The notes beneath the pieces were generated by a model. It ran no database searches and had not been told where the DNA came from. It worked only from the letters and a program-made list of their open reading frames with translations. Made by a program: the position numbers and the translations under genes. From contig CALYLW010000180.1 in NCBI GenBank assembly GCA_944989445.1, positions 760,798 to 824,797 on the forward strand: 64,000 nucleotides of DNA, read 5' to 3'. The DNA is from Ampullaceana balthica (taxonomy: Eukaryota > Mollusca > Gastropoda > Lymnaeidae). Positions 1 through 11,569 of the stretch are shown here, one piece after another (the first letter of the stretch is position 1; every line of letters begins with the position of its first letter).

Positions 1-255
1 TCTCAATACAACATTTGTAAAAATGGGTGATCACACATGAAAACAATACGATAACAGACAGAGCGCTAAACGCAAACTTATGCATCGGCGCGGAAGTCCC
101 GGCTCACAAATGAATGTCGGGAAAAAGGGACTTTCCCTGTCTGCGTAACTCGTTATGTGAAATGTCACTCGTTAAGAGATCAACTTTTTCACAATTTTTT
201 GCTCGCTATGCGAATTACTCGTTATGAGAGGTGTTCGTTGTAAGAGGTTTCACTG
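1..255 (-). mobile_element. pogo/Tigger-like DNA transposon, end fragment cut by window edge
   Basis: The right border reads ...TTTCACTG followed by TA, the reverse of the CAGT.AAACCTCTC terminal repeat of the elements at 2891 and 13747. The inner part carries the same CTCGTTATG/ACTCGTTAAG subterminal motifs in reverse order. Only the end is inside the window; no coding part is visible. Cut-and-paste element of the Tc1/mariner superfamily with TA target sites. Confidence 0.7.
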
Positions 256-349
256 TATATTATTCCATTAGTTTTTTTCTGTGAGTAGCCTCTGCAGAGC
301 ATTTTTATCACTATACTTTGTTAATAATTTAGCACATCATTGACTTCAT

Positions 350-417
350 AAAGTGCATGTTATCAGAAAGTGCATGTTATCAGAAAGTGCATGTTATCAG
401 AAAGTGCATGTTATCAG
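350..417. repeat. 17-bp tandem repeat, 4 copies
   Basis: Four perfect copies of AAAGTGCATGTTATCAG in a row. The surrounding 256-930 interval is otherwise AT-rich sequence in which I see no gene. Confidence 0.9.
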
Positions 418-931
418 ATGTCTAAACAAAATTTGAAACGACAAAGAAATTTATTGCGACTAGCAAAGTTCCTGCGTCTGTTCTAGAGTACCACAATTAG
501 TTAAGAGTTCATTGCAGCATGTCAATAAACCAGATTTAATAAACAGTTTGAGCAAAGTACTACTTTGACCTTGAGATTTATATCTGTGAGTCTTTCTTGA
601 CATTCTGCCATGAAGAAGTATAACTTTTTTTTTGGAAATGAATTTTGGAAGATTCTACATCTTCTTTCTAATTTTAATATTTACACCATCGCACAACTGG
701 ACTTGTTTGATCCTTATTTTAAATATCTGGAGAGCTATCTAATACATAGCAATAATTTCTGGTCTCTTGTACCCTATGGCGGATTAAAAGGGGGGTGGGG
801 CTGTTGAACGGGCTAAAGTCAGGAGCCCCCAATGATTTAAGGGCCCCCAAACTTATTATACTGTATAATAAAGGTGTGCAAATGTTTGCATGAATCCCTC
901 AAATATCATACACGAATTAATAAAATAACAT

Positions 932-1040
932 AGGGGCCGTCCATAAAGTACGTCACGTTCCGAGGGTGGGGAGGGGGTGTAAGAAAGTGTTACACTTTGT
1001 GACAGGGGGGAGGGGGTCAGGCCATGCGTGATGTCACACA
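932..1040 (+). mobile_element. TA-flanked GGGGCCGTCC MITE, half copy
   Basis: Starts after TA with GGGGCCGTCCATAAAGTACG and shares the GTGTAAGAAAGTGT and GTGACAGGGGG blocks with the full copies at 1748-2029 and 15223-15481. The second terminal repeat is missing, so the copy is truncated. Confidence 0.65.
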
Positions 1041-1149
1041 TTTTAAAAAAATTCTAATTTATTTATATTTTTAGTAGAATTTAAATAGCAATAAAAATAA
1101 TTTTCAACAATTTTGTGAAACATTAGAATTAGTATTATGTCAAAATAGC

Positions 1150-2094
1150 ATGAAATGCGTATCTCCTGAATGTGTTGTTCATAAATCTGAATTGGATGCA
1201 GCAGGACTCATATCGAAGGATCAGGAATGGTTTGACAATCATGTTCGCAGCAGCCAATATTTCACTCAAATTGTTAAATATCAGGACATGAAATGTTGCG
1301 ACAAAGCACGAAGCTCATATTTCAACGTTTTACCTTCAAGATTCTTTCCTCCTCCAATCCCGATCAAGCAAATAGTTGAAGGACTCAAAGCTTCAGAAAG
1401 AGCAGATGCAGATTCTCATAAATTTCTTCCTTGTTTGTAGCACAAACTCTCAAATTTGATGACATTATGCCAAGATCAACAGGAGTTTTCAAAGTACAAC
1501 CATATGATTACCAGCTTATTAGATCGTCTTGCAAAGTATGTCACTTATATTTTCCCTCCCAATGTTGAAGAAACATACAGGACACACCAGAGCTCGGGCT
1601 CAGGAGAATGTGCCCACCCAAACTGTTCAAGAATCAACACAGATAAAACACATCCGTCCTTTGAGAATCGTTTCTAGAAGGCAACGAGAACCCATGGCAG
1701 TTATTGCCAGAAGAGAAAATGCACATTTAGAGGCTGTTGAGTGGCTAGGGGGCCGTCCATTAAGTACGTCACGCTATCTATTTTTGACCAATTTGAACTC
1801 CCCCCTCCCCCTTGTCACAAACTGTCACAAATCTAGGAACCCCTCCCCCCTAAAGTACGTCACACTTTCGAACAAAAATTTAGTTTTTTATTAACAAAAT
1901 AATTAAAATTTAATATAAAACAGCGTGACGTCACAAATGGTCGGACACCCCCCTCCCCCTGTCACAAACTGTCACACTTTCTTACACTCCCCCCCCCTCT
2001 GGAGCGTGACGTACTTTATGGACGGCCCCTAGATGAGGACTTGTTGATCTGTCTGCAATTATCCTACCAGGAAAAGATGATGGTGAAAGATTGA
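1150..2094 (+). pseudogene. Broken coding fragment of unknown family, split by a MITE
   Basis: A reading frame opens at 1150 and runs to a TAG at 1438-1440, continues in the same frame to about 1670, then sense shifts to another frame from about 1580. Around residues 50-60 it shows a Cys-Cys motif (KCCDKARSSYF) and a Pro-rich RFFPPPIPIK segment. At 1748 a MITE with TA target duplication interrupts the second frame; removing the insert joins EWL to DEDLLI in frame, ending at TGA 2092-2094. I do not recognise the family. It may be a remnant of a larger transposon or a processed gene copy; the in-frame stop and frameshift argue against a working gene. Confidence 0.45.
1748..2029. mobile_element. 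Complete palindromic MITE with TA target duplication
   Basis: Terminal inverted repeats GGGGCCGTCCATTAAGTACG (left) and the complement of ...CGTACTTTATGGACGGCCCC (right) enclose C-rich subterminal blocks. TA flanks both sides (1746-1747 and 2030-2031). It has no coding capacity and sits inside the fragment at 1150-2094. Confidence 0.75.
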
Positions 2095-2559
2095 TGTCAG
2101 TCGTAACTATGGATGAACACTTCACTTCACCGTTGTAAGATGATGTCCAGTGAATATTTTTGAATGAAACATAATTCATAGGACCATAATAAACACATTC
2201 AATATAGCACAAGAGTTGTTCACATAATTCGACAATCTAGTCGTTTTTAGTCAAATTGTTTTGTTTCCTTTTTATTTTTTAATCACTGGTTAAGGTCAAG
2301 TTTCGCTAATCTACTTCTCATCCTGTTTCAATAGATTGAATAATCGGAAGATTATCTAAAACTTGACCTCACCTATTGTAAATGAAAAGGTAGCAGATAA
2401 ATGATGTGTATTATAAAATTGTCAAGTCTAATTTTTGCAATTTTTGTTTTCAAATTCGATCTAGATTGAGTTACTGTTTCATTGAATAACTGTAACAGCT
2501 GTTGACAATTAACTATTCTACTATTAAAGTCATTTTAATAATCTGATAGTTCTTTTAAG

Positions 2560-2829
2560 TGGGGGTGTACGGGATTTCGGCTCCAGCTCCGGCAAATCCG
2601 GAATCCGGCTTTTTTTTTAAATCCGACTTCGGCTCCGGCAGGATTTCACTTAAAAAATCCGGCTGGCCGGTAGATCTCTAATTTATATATATATATATTC
2701 ATAATGGTTCCGGCAAATCTGAAATCCGGCCATTTTAACAAATCTGACTACGGCTCGGCCGGATTTAACTTCATAAATCCGGCCAAATCCAGCTCAGGAT
2801 TTCAAAATTTTGAATCCTGTACATCCCTA
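2560..2829. mobile_element. CCGG-rich MITE, probably hAT-type
   Basis: Internal sequence is a series of ATCCGGC/GGCTCCGGC words. Ends read TGGGGGTGTACGGGATT and, on the other strand, TAGGGATGTACAGGATT. Flanks CTTTTAAG and CTTTTTTG look like an aged 8-bp duplication. Related copies lie at 3944-4370 and 13165-13427. Confidence 0.6.
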
Positions 2830-2890
2830 CTTTTTTGTAGCCGATAAAAAGCAAATAGAATGTTGCTATTTTTTAATGTGCCTCACAATA

Positions 2891-3710
2891 CAGTCAAACC
2901 TCTCATAACGAGCACCACTCATAACGAAATTTTCTCATAACGAGCCAAAAATTTGAAAAAGTTGCTCCCTTAACGAGCGAAGATTCGCATAACGAGTGAC
3001 GCAGAAAGGGAAAGTCCCTTTTTCCTGGAAATTCATTAGTGAGTCGGCACCTAAGCCCTGATATATTATTCTGTGAAGCACTGGGTCTGTTAGTATATTG
3101 TTTTCGTGTGTGATCAACCGTTTTTACTAATTTTGTATTCAGGCAGTATTAGTATTTTTTTATGTGCCAAGTGTAATAACCTGTGCTAAAATGTCTTCGA
3201 AAGAAAAAAAAACACAAGAAGACAATCATAAGAGAGAACAAAATAACTGTTGAAATGAAACATTGGCCAACATCAACGATCTGCACTATTCTCCAGAACA
3301 ATTAAGGAGATGGATGTTTCCAAGGGGTGTCAAGAATGTCTACGAAACGGTTACGACACATTTTCGTCAACTTTTAAAGCTTTGGCAAAAACAAATTTAA
3401 ATGTCTTTAAAAGTTTTCTAGTTCAAAAGGCATAAATTATTCGCCATAAATTCATAATTTTTTTTAATTTTTTTTTCAAATCTAAATTGTATTCCAAGTT
3501 GTTTCACGCTTTAACAATTCATAAGTTATTTTATTTGAATAAATGTGGTTGTTGTTTTTTAAATTGAAAAATGAGGGGGTTTTTTCAGCATGGAACGGAT
3601 TAGCGTATTTTACATTGATTTGTATGGGTAAAATTGTCTCGTATAACGAGTGTTTCGCTTAACGAGTAAGACTCTGGAACGAATTAATCTCGTTATGAGA
3701 GGTTTGACTG
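2891..3710 (+). mobile_element. pogo/Tigger-like transposon, both ends present, decayed transposase
   Basis: Terminal inverted repeats CAGTCAAACCTCTCATAACG and their complement at the right end are flanked by TA at 2889-2890 and 3711-3712. The region 3190-3390 still encodes shifted pieces of the N-terminal pogo helix-turn-helix (start MSSKEKK, later PEQLRRWMF...GVKNVYE), seen better in the copy at 13747. At 820 bp it is far shorter than an autonomous Tigger, so most of the transposase is gone. Confidence 0.8.
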
Positions 3711-3943
3711 TATTGAATTGGGACGGTGGACGAATTAATATTAAAAGGTATTTTTGAATAATCAAGTTTCTAAACAAATGTTTCCAGATCCGTTGAGTTA
3801 CCACAAACATTAGCTAGCCGGGTGATTTGGACCATAGGTCCAACCAGGTCTGAGAAATTGTGTCACATTAGGGACCTGGGCGTAAGTTCTTTTGGAATAA
3901 CATCAAAAGAGCTTTACGGTATCCAAACAAACAGGCAGGAAAC

Positions 3944-4370
3944 TAAGGGTTACCGGATTTCAGCTCCGACCCCGTCAAATTCTCTACCATTACACATCCG
4001 GAGTATTTCATCTACCAAGTCCTTCAAGACTGCACTTTAGACGCATCTTTTCAAAATTTATTTTCAAAACTAAAGAAACACCATTACTTTTTAATGATTA
4101 ACGTAGCTTATGTGTATTGTACTGTTATTTATGTGGTTATTATGAAAATATTGTATATTTAAATTATTATATACTGTATATGTTATTATCTCCATGTAAA
4201 GCGCTGTGAGCCCGGCTCCTTGCTGGGAAACAGCGCTATAAAAAATTAGCAATTTATTATTATTATTATTATTACTATTAAATCCGGAGTCCGGCTATTT
4301 TTACAAATCCGGCTTCGGCAGGATTTCACTTCATAAATCCGGCCAAATCCGGATCTGGCCAGATTTCAAT
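3944..4370. mobile_element. CCGG-rich MITE copy split by a LINE 3' end
   Basis: Both halves (3944-3978 and about 4280-4370) match the CCGG family. Between them is an unrelated insert with a poly-ATT tail. Confidence 0.55.
3979..4279 (+). mobile_element. 5'-truncated LINE (3' tail) ending in (ATT)n
   Basis: The first 60 bases encode the end of a non-LTR reverse transcriptase frame (PLHIRSISSTKSFKTAL, stop), followed by a 3' UTR with an AAAGCGCTGTGAG ... CAGCGCTATAAA stem and a final (ATT)n run, the usual layout of a CR1/L2-like LINE tail. AAAT on both sides may be the target duplication. Confidence 0.6.
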
Positions 4371-4384
4371 AATTTCTCTACAGG

Positions 4385-4742
4385 AAACACAGTTCCTTCT
4401 TATGTCTAACACAGTTCCTTCTTTCGTCTAACACAGTTCCTTCTTTTATCTAACACAGTTCCTTCTTTTGTCTAACACAGTTCCTTCTTTCGTCTAACAC
4501 AGTTCCTTCTTTTGTCTAACACAGTTCCTTCTTATGTCTAACACAGTTCCTTCTTATGTCTAACGCTTTCCTTCTTTTTTCTAACACAGTTCCTTCTTTT
4601 GTCTAACACAGTTCCTTCTTTTGTCTAACACAGTTCCTTCTTTTGTCTAACACAGTTCCTTCTTGTGTCTAACACAGTTCCTTCTTTCGTCTAACACAGT
4701 TCCTTCTTGTGTCTAACACATTCCTTCTTTTGTCTAACACAG
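4385..4742. repeat. 22-bp minisatellite, about 16 copies
   Basis: Unit ACACAGTTCCTTCTTNTGTCTA, with small variation at the N and one shortened unit near 4560. It lies 350 bp upstream of the NXPE exon, in its preceding intron. Confidence 0.95.
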
Positions 4743-5086
4743 TTCTGAATTTTATCATAAATGGCAAATGTATTGTTCAGATTACTTAACATATACATCG
4801 GCAATCCTTTGCTTTAAATGGTCAGGGGATTGTAAAGGGGTTTTTAAGACGATTCAGTTAGATTGCTAGCCTAATGAATTTCAAGAAATAGTAATGTGTT
4901 CTCTAGATTAAGTGACTTCCAGATAATGCGAATTCTAGATTAAGTCAATTCTAGATTTTGTGATATTTAGTAAGTTACTTTTAGATTATGTAATTTCTCT
5001 GTCTTGTCATTTCTGGATCACGTTAAGTGGGTAAGCTGTAACAGAGGAACATCCATGTGTTTTAAATCACTGTGTTCTTATTTTAG

Positions 5087-5663
5087 GACTTGGTCAGTAA
5101 TGATCTTCACCCAGCTTGACGGCGATGTGCTGAAAGTCCAGCAAGGAACTGGACCAGGCGATGACCAATCATGGCACCAGAAGTCGGTGTTCGAGGTTTT
5201 CGATTCCTTCAGTCCGCGGACCCTCCCCTCGTGTGTTGACAAGTGTGACGTCAATGACACCTCGTGTTCCCCGGTGTCGTATACCACCTGGGACCAAGTC
5301 CTCACAAACCAAGAAATCAGATACACGCCTTTCCTCACGGGCAAGCAGTACATCTTCGAGTTCGAGAAGGAGCACTTGAGTCATCCGCCGTTGGAGGATC
5401 CTCAATCGTTACCCGACCTGAAGTTGTCGTCCGTTGTAGTGGACGGCGTACGAGATGGAGTGGTCAGCTGCGATGTAAATGACACCATCACTGGACGTGT
5501 GGATTTGGTGGACGGTTACGGGAAACGGAGGTCAGCGGGCGGGGACGAGGTCAGGGTGTGGGTGGTCAATCAACTCAACTTCCGGGCCAGTGGATACGTC
5601 ACTGACTTAAGCAATGGGAGCTACCAGATTTTCGTGCGGTGTCTGTGGCCAGGGGCGGCGAAG
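5087..5663 (+). CDS. NXPE family member, internal exon (neurexophilin/Ig-like region)
   Basis: The exon starts after a TTCTTATTTTAG acceptor (phase 2 entry) and ends AAG before a GTGAGT donor at 5664 (phase 0 exit), 577 bp. It encodes about 192 residues. The first half has MIFTQLDGDVLKVQ and a Cys-rich CVDKCDVNDTSC stretch; the second half carries the signature GRVDLVDGYGKRRSAGGDEV, then SGYVTDLSNGSYQIFV and RCLWPGAAK, matching the DGxGKxKxxGGD...DxxNGxYxxxFxxxWxG pattern of neurexophilin-like domains in NXPE proteins. NXPE proteins are secreted or type II membrane glycoproteins with this domain followed by a PC-esterase domain; functions are poorly known. High local GC compared with its surroundings fits a coding exon. 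Upstream exons (signal segment) lie outside the window. The frame stays open past the donor to 5795, which I take as intron. Confidence 0.85.
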
Positions 5664-6190
5664 GTGAGTTCAAAGTTGACCGTTTGCTGGGGTTACAGGG
5701 TAAATTTTACATTGTGTACTTGTAAGGGCGGTGAATATAAATATCTTTGTGGCCAGTGGTTGTGGTATTTAAAGTTTGATAAAAAAGTTGGTTAAAACAC
5801 TTATGTGATGGCTCCATTAACCTTCATGCGGAAGGAAGTCAGCAGCTCTGGGCACAAGGCTCTTCATAGGTCTACCAGGGAAACCCTACCAGCCGCTATG
5901 CCCCCCTTCACCAAGGGAATTAAAAGCTGGGAGACACCCTCCCCCCCCCAGAACGGTCTCCTCTGAGGAGGCCGCCCTGGTATCCCACTGAAAATTAACC
6001 TCACAAGGATGGGTGGATTTTTCCGTTCTTCGACAGCCATTGGATAAAATCAGAGATACGGACAAGATTTACAAATACCGGTACTTCCTTTATTTTATTA
6101 ATTTTGTTTTAAAATACTATTTTGACTACAAACAAGACATTCATATAACGTTTAAAAACATCTAGTTTCCTGGATGTATCCCGTTCTGCT
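5664..6190. other. Intron start; GC-richer segment of unknown origin
   Basis: After the donor I see no exon continuing the NXPE fold. 5820-6000 is unusually GC-rich with C-runs and resembles transposon UTR sequence, but I cannot assign it. Confidence 0.4.
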
Positions 6191-6427
6191 ATTCACCATT
6201 CACGTCCCATTTCTGGGAAGATCCCGATCTGATAATTCACCATTCCCGTCCCATTTCTGGGAAGATCCCGATCTGATAATTCACCATTCACGTCCCATTT
6301 CTGGGAAGATCCCGATCTGATAATTCACCATTCACGTCCCATTTCTTGGAAGATCCCGATCTGATAATTCACCATTAAGGTCCCATTTCTGGGAAGATCC
6401 CGATCTGATAATTCACCATTAAGGTCC
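6191..6427. repeat. 44-bp minisatellite, about 5.4 copies
   Basis: Repeated unit begins ATTCACCATTCACGTCCC and ends GATCCCGATCTGATA, with one-base variants between copies. Confidence 0.9.
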
Positions 6428-6673
6428 CCTACCCGTGCCATCAAGTTCCCGGTGAAGATCCCACCCCCCCCCCGGGCCAGAACCAGTGGATGTCTTCAGT
6501 TAACGTCAATATTTCAACGTACTAAATTTGATCTAGATCCACCCACACATAAGCAATCAATATGTTTCAAATTATATTTATATTCCTTGCGTAAGACAAA
6601 CGGGACATTATGGGCTCTTGCCCCCAAAAGAAATGTGTTCTTAAGTTCACAATTATTATAAATTGGTCTAGAT

Positions 6674-8789
6674 CAGTGGTTCCTAACCTTTTGGGGTCCA
6701 TGCACCCCTTCTGATGCCTAAAAAAGTTCATGCACCCCCCTCGTGAAACTTGCGAAAAATGCATAATAAACTGTTTTTATTTTAGGAAACACAACAGTTT
6801 TGACAATAGGCAACATGGGAATTTAGTGAGAGTTCTTATGATCAATCAGTGATTTAAATCTGGGGACTGTTTTGGACAAAGCAACTCTCATGTCATCCTC
6901 TGCATTCAACTTATTCCTTTGCTTGGTTTTAATCGTCAAAAGTGTGGAGAATCCTGCTTCACCGAGATAGGTTGTGGCAAATGGAAGGAGAGTCAGTACT
7001 GCCCTCTTGTCAAGTTGTGGGTAGGAATCTAGCTGGGCGCACCAAAATTCAATCAAGGTATTGCAACTCAAGGCACTCTTCAGTGCTTCTCTGGTTCTCA
7101 AATCAATCAGGCCATTTTTAGCAAGGTCACTGTCATCAATGTTGTCCAAGTCACAGAGAAAAGGAGTGCGAATCCAAAGATCTTTCCCTAACAATGTCTT
7201 GACAGAAATACCCATCAAAGGACTTTTGCAATGTTGAAAGGTGCTCTGAAATTTCCCCTTTGATGTTGTCAGGCAGTGATCCCCCAGTGCTTCCTCCTGA
7301 AGCAGATATTACAACTTCATCCAAGAGTGGAAAGTTGGCCAAGTTGGACTTGTCTAGTCGTCGTTGTAATAGTGGCAGTTTGTTAAGGAAGGCTTGAAAT
7401 CTCTCAGTAGCATCCATTACAGTCACAGCAGGTCCTTGGATAGATGTGTTCAACTCATTCAAGATGGTGAAGATGTCAGCCAGATATGCCATGTAAGGAA
7501 TGAAATTTGGACAATCAAACTTGTCAGCAAGGTCACTCTCTTTTTCTCGCGAGAAAATGGCATGCTCCACTCTCAGTTCTACTAACCGAGAAACCAGCGA
7601 ACCTCAGTGTGCTCAGAGCCCAACTCCTGACAGAACAACTTGAAGAAGCGGTGGTTCAAATGCATGTGAGCGGATAAAATTTACAACTTGGACTGCAGTA
7701 GAAGGAAATGACTTCAAGGTTGGAGGTAGATTTTTGCATGCCATGGCTTGACGATGAAGGATACAGTGTGTAGTGACAATATCTGGAACGTCTTTCTTTA
7801 CCAGTGCTGAAAATCCTGACTTATTACCGAGTATGGAGGGAGCACCACCTGTGCATATTGAAGAAATTCTTGAAGCCCAATCACACTGGTTTTCAGTTAA
7901 GAATGCCCTGACTAGCTGCAGCACATCAGCAGGTTTGGTAGTAGCTAGGAGTGGCTTACAAAAGAGAAATTCCTCCTTCAGCAATCCACTGTGAACATAT
8001 ATCTCACAAATACAAGAAGCTTACTGCATTGTGCTACATCAGTTGATTCATCCAGCTGCATGCTAAATGGAAAAGGGCTGCTTCTCATCTCGCGCAAGAC
8101 TTGATCCAGAATGTCTGCAGCCATGTCACTAATCTTGGAATGAAAAGTGTCATTGGACAAAGGGACTTTCTCAACCTGCTTCCTCTGCTAGTGACCACAC
8201 ATCAGTTCCACCATCTCCAGAGCAAAAGGCTTCACTAAAGTTTCTCAAATGGTGTGGGGCCTTTTTGTTCTTTGCAATATGATATGCCACCTTGAAGGAT
8301 GCCTCCAGTGCAGGTTTCTGTGACAAAGAAAATCCAAGCTTGGCCAACGTACCTGAGGTCAAGAAGCGAGCTCTCTTCTACTTGAAGACCTCAACACTGT
8401 CCTTGCAATTGGATTGATGGACTTTCTCTAAGTGCTCTCGAAGTCTAACAGGCTTCATGTTGTCATTGCACAGGATTTTTCCACAGAGGAAGCACGAAAT
8501 TCCGAGGTACACGTAGAGCGAACCGTTCATTTTGCGAAAAAGTTTTCCCGTCAATTTTCGACATGCGCAGAACGATGAGCGAACGACAAAGGTTGTATAT
8601 GGGTGCCATTTGACGCGGTATGCCTTGCTTATGGTTTACAATTTCAGATTATCAGTTTTTCTTCCTTTTTTTTCTTCTTCTTTTTTCCCTCCTTTTCTTT
8701 TTTTTTAAAATCTGAATCGTTCATGCACCCCCTGTAACCTGCTAATGCACTCCCTTGGGGGTGCATGCACCACTGGTTAGGAACCCCTG
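6674..8789 (-). mobile_element. Nearly full-length ZBED-type hAT transposon with perfect 8-bp TSD
   Basis: The ends are CAGTGGTTCCTAACC (left) and, on the other strand, CAGGGGTTCCTAACC. GTCTAGAT flanks both sides (6666-6673 and 8790-8797), an exact 8-bp target duplication as made by hAT transposases. The 2.1 kb interior is mostly one decayed transposase gene on the minus strand. Confidence 0.92.
6823..8530 (-). pseudogene. hAT transposase (ZBED5/SCAND3-like) pseudogene
   Basis: ATG at 8530 opens a BED-type zinc finger (CFLCGKILC...LREHLEKVH). An in-frame TAG at 8378-8380 follows, then the frame continues with ARFLTSGTLAKLGF. Further segments, separated by at least three frameshifts, give the RNase H-like catalytic part (FSMQLDESTD, then ICTGGAPSILGNKSGF and THCILHRQAM), the helical insertion (ESDLADKFDCPNFI) and the hAT C-terminal dimerisation region (LLPFATTYLGEAGFSTL ... 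LNAEDDMRVALSK), ending at 6823. Domain order and about 570 codons match ZBED-type hAT transposases. The stop and frameshifts make it non-functional, but the decay is mild. Confidence 0.9.
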
Positions 8790-8799
8790 GTCTAGATAC

Positions 8800-9286
8800 T
8801 AGATCAATCTACACTTGAAAGAACTAGGTTATAAAATATATTTATATTGCCCATTCTTATCTAGAAAGAAATACAGGAAGTCAATTTTGTTAACGTGTGC
8901 CGAAAAGCATATTTGGGTGGTGGATATTATCATATTAAGAGTTCATTTCATTAAAGGATCGTCATACACGTTTTTGTATACTAAGTTATTTTTAAATCCT
9001 TGTATTCATCCTGTAGCAAACGTAAAAAATTGTTCTCATAAGGCTAATATACTTTTTAAAATGACTTTGGTCCCACAAGTGAACATAGTCTCTTCACAAT
9101 TGAATGAATGGTTCCGGAACGCATACGGGACCCAAAAAAAAACATTATGGCTTTGAATAAAAACACATATAGATTTTAACTTAACGAATACGTTTAGGGT
9201 ACTAATTTTTTTATAGTCACCCATTTAAATTAAATTTCAACTCATAGTTCCATATGAAACACATTAAAACTAGGTTTCCTCTATAC
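8800..9286. other. AT-rich stretch, nothing recognised
   Basis: Open frames on both strands here are of chance length with no known motif. Confidence 0.5.
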
Positions 9287-10115
9287 CAGTGGTCCCCAAC
9301 CTTTTTATCGCCTCGGACCGGTCAAGGTATGATAATTTTAACGCGGCCGGGGTATAGGGAACTGGGTTGGGTGGCGACCGTGATTGTGTATACAGGTATT
9401 TTATTTTGTTTTGATGTTATAGTTTTAATTTAATCGTACTAAAACATGTCTTTAAAAATTAAAATACAACTACACCACAAGAATGAATTATAAATGATTT
9501 AATATTTCAACTTGCTAGAACGTTAAATAGGAGAGAACCTGGAGCTTGTTTCTGTGCAATGAGACGGTTCCATCTGGGCTTATTGGGGGTTAATGGGAGA
9601 CAATGACACCTGAAGTGTGTTCCTCGTGCCCAGTTTATTCCCTTGTTTTGTTTTGGTTGCTTTCACTTCAGATACCCCGCTTCACACAGATAAGATGTCG
9701 GAAATGGCAAAAGGGATTTAATAGCTATGATGGCAATATCAGGATATTCCGCCATGACTATTCCAGAAGACTGGAAGGTTGGTTTCCTCGAACGTAGTTT
9801 AAGTCTGCCGCCGATTTCAATTTTGATATTTCAACTTCTTCTTCTTCTTCTTGCACAGACATGCAGAGTCGCCTGGTCTGTTGTCAAATGGGTCAAAACC
9901 ATTCCATACCAGTTAGTGGGTCTTCTGTGTTTGGGAAGTAGCGCTCAAACTCTTTTAAAAGCAAAGACAGCTGATAGTGCGCAAACTGGGACAATGAATG
10001 CTCAGTCTCAGTACAAACATCAATCTTTAACATCAATCTATTGATTTTTCCATATTTAAGCAGGCTTCCGCAGGCCGCAAAGAACTCCGTCTCGGGCCAT
10101 AGTTTTCCCACATTT
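9287..10115 (-). mobile_element. hAT fragment, one terminus plus transposase C-terminus
   Basis: CAGTGGTCCCCAACCTTTTT at 9287 is a classic hAT terminus. On the minus strand, 10111-9893 encodes a piece of a GTF2IRD2/ZBED-like transposase (KIDVCTETEHSLSQFAHYQL, LLLKEFERYFPNTEDP) and further on shifted hATC remnants (VKATKTKQGNKLGTRNTLQV, SLSPINP). The opposite terminus and target duplication are not seen, so the copy is truncated beyond about 10115. Confidence 0.75.
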
Positions 10116-11569
10116 GTTATAGATCCTTATCTATGTCGGTGTAAAAAATGTATGTCTGACATCGGGGAGCAATGAAAATGTGGGGGGGGGGTTTAGAGAC
10201 TGGACATTGGAGGGGGGAGGACGAGTCGGAATGGTCGAGTGGACGGAGACCGGAGTGCAGAACGAGTGAAGCAGTCAGAGTTGATGAATAATTAAGAGAA
10301 GAATTATTTGAATTGCAGACGTCTTTGTTGATGTTGAGGAAGTGAGACGTGTAGCAAGGTTCTTTACAATATTATTATTCGTAGCCACAGAAAGTGATAA
10401 TTGAATCAACCGGCGAAAGGGAGGGGTGTCAATTATATTGTTTAATATCTTGCGCAAAATATCTTACCTACTCCTCTCCTCGGTCATTGAAAAGATCTAA
10501 ACGCGTAATATCCATTTCTTCGTGATTCGTATCCCCCTTAAGCAGCGGCGTAGCGAGGGGGGGCAGGGGGGGAGTGCCCCGGGTGGCACTTTGCCAGGGG
10601 CAGCAAATTCCTAGTCGTTAATTAGTTTCTTAAAATGAACATTTTAAAAGAAAGAGTAGTTTTTTAAAATCGAAATTAAAGAAAAGCCAAATAAGAAATT
10701 AATAAAAGAAATAAAGGAACTATCCAAAAGCATGTGAACGTTTTAACTGCCAAAACTTCAAACTCCTTATTGGATATAAATTCTTTTGATACTAATACTA
10801 CTGTCATTTTAAAAAAAACAGATACTAAATTAGCATGAAGATGTGACACTGAAGTGGTGATAAATTCATTTATTCTTAAAATTTGACAGCCGCCCCTGTT
10901 GTAAAATTGGGGGGGGGGTGGCAAAGTCCTCGTTGTTAATTAGCTAATTGTTAAAATGTGAAAATAAATTTTAATACAATAAAAGAAAGCCAAGATAAAA
11001 GAAATTAAACGAAATGAAGATCTATATTAAAATACGAGAGAGGTTCTAATGCCAAAAATTCAAAATCCATTATAAATCTAAAGTCTTCTGATACCAATGT
11101 TACTTAGCTGGAAAATATAAGGGCTGACAGTATGACAATAATGTGCTGATATATAAAATAAATCAAGTTTGATTTAGCGTAAGTGAAATACTTGAAAATA
11201 TTGTTGGCGTATTTATATGGCTTAATTTAATTTTACTTTCTTGTGTTTTGTGGCATGAACAAAAATAAAGGAAACAATTGCTTATCTAGTGGAATTAAAA
11301 CTTGGCAAAAATAAATACTTTTTTTTTGGGGGGGGGGCAAATTCTTCGTTGTTAATTAGCTAATTGTTAAAACGTGAAAATAAATTTTAATATAGTAAAA
11401 TAAAAGCCAAGATAAGTACTCAATAAGTACTCAACATTAACAAAGTTTTTTTGCAAATGGAAGGAATCAGAAATTGGATAAAAAAGAATAGACTAATAAA
11501 GACCGACAATTAGTTGTTGTAAAAGAGAAAACAAAGTGCCAAGAAGTTCTTGTTAGAATATTTGACATG

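Noticed and set aside
350..417. Short direct repeats that could suggest a CRISPR-like array
   Set aside because: Copies are adjacent with no spacers and the genome is eukaryotic. The same holds for the other minisatellites.
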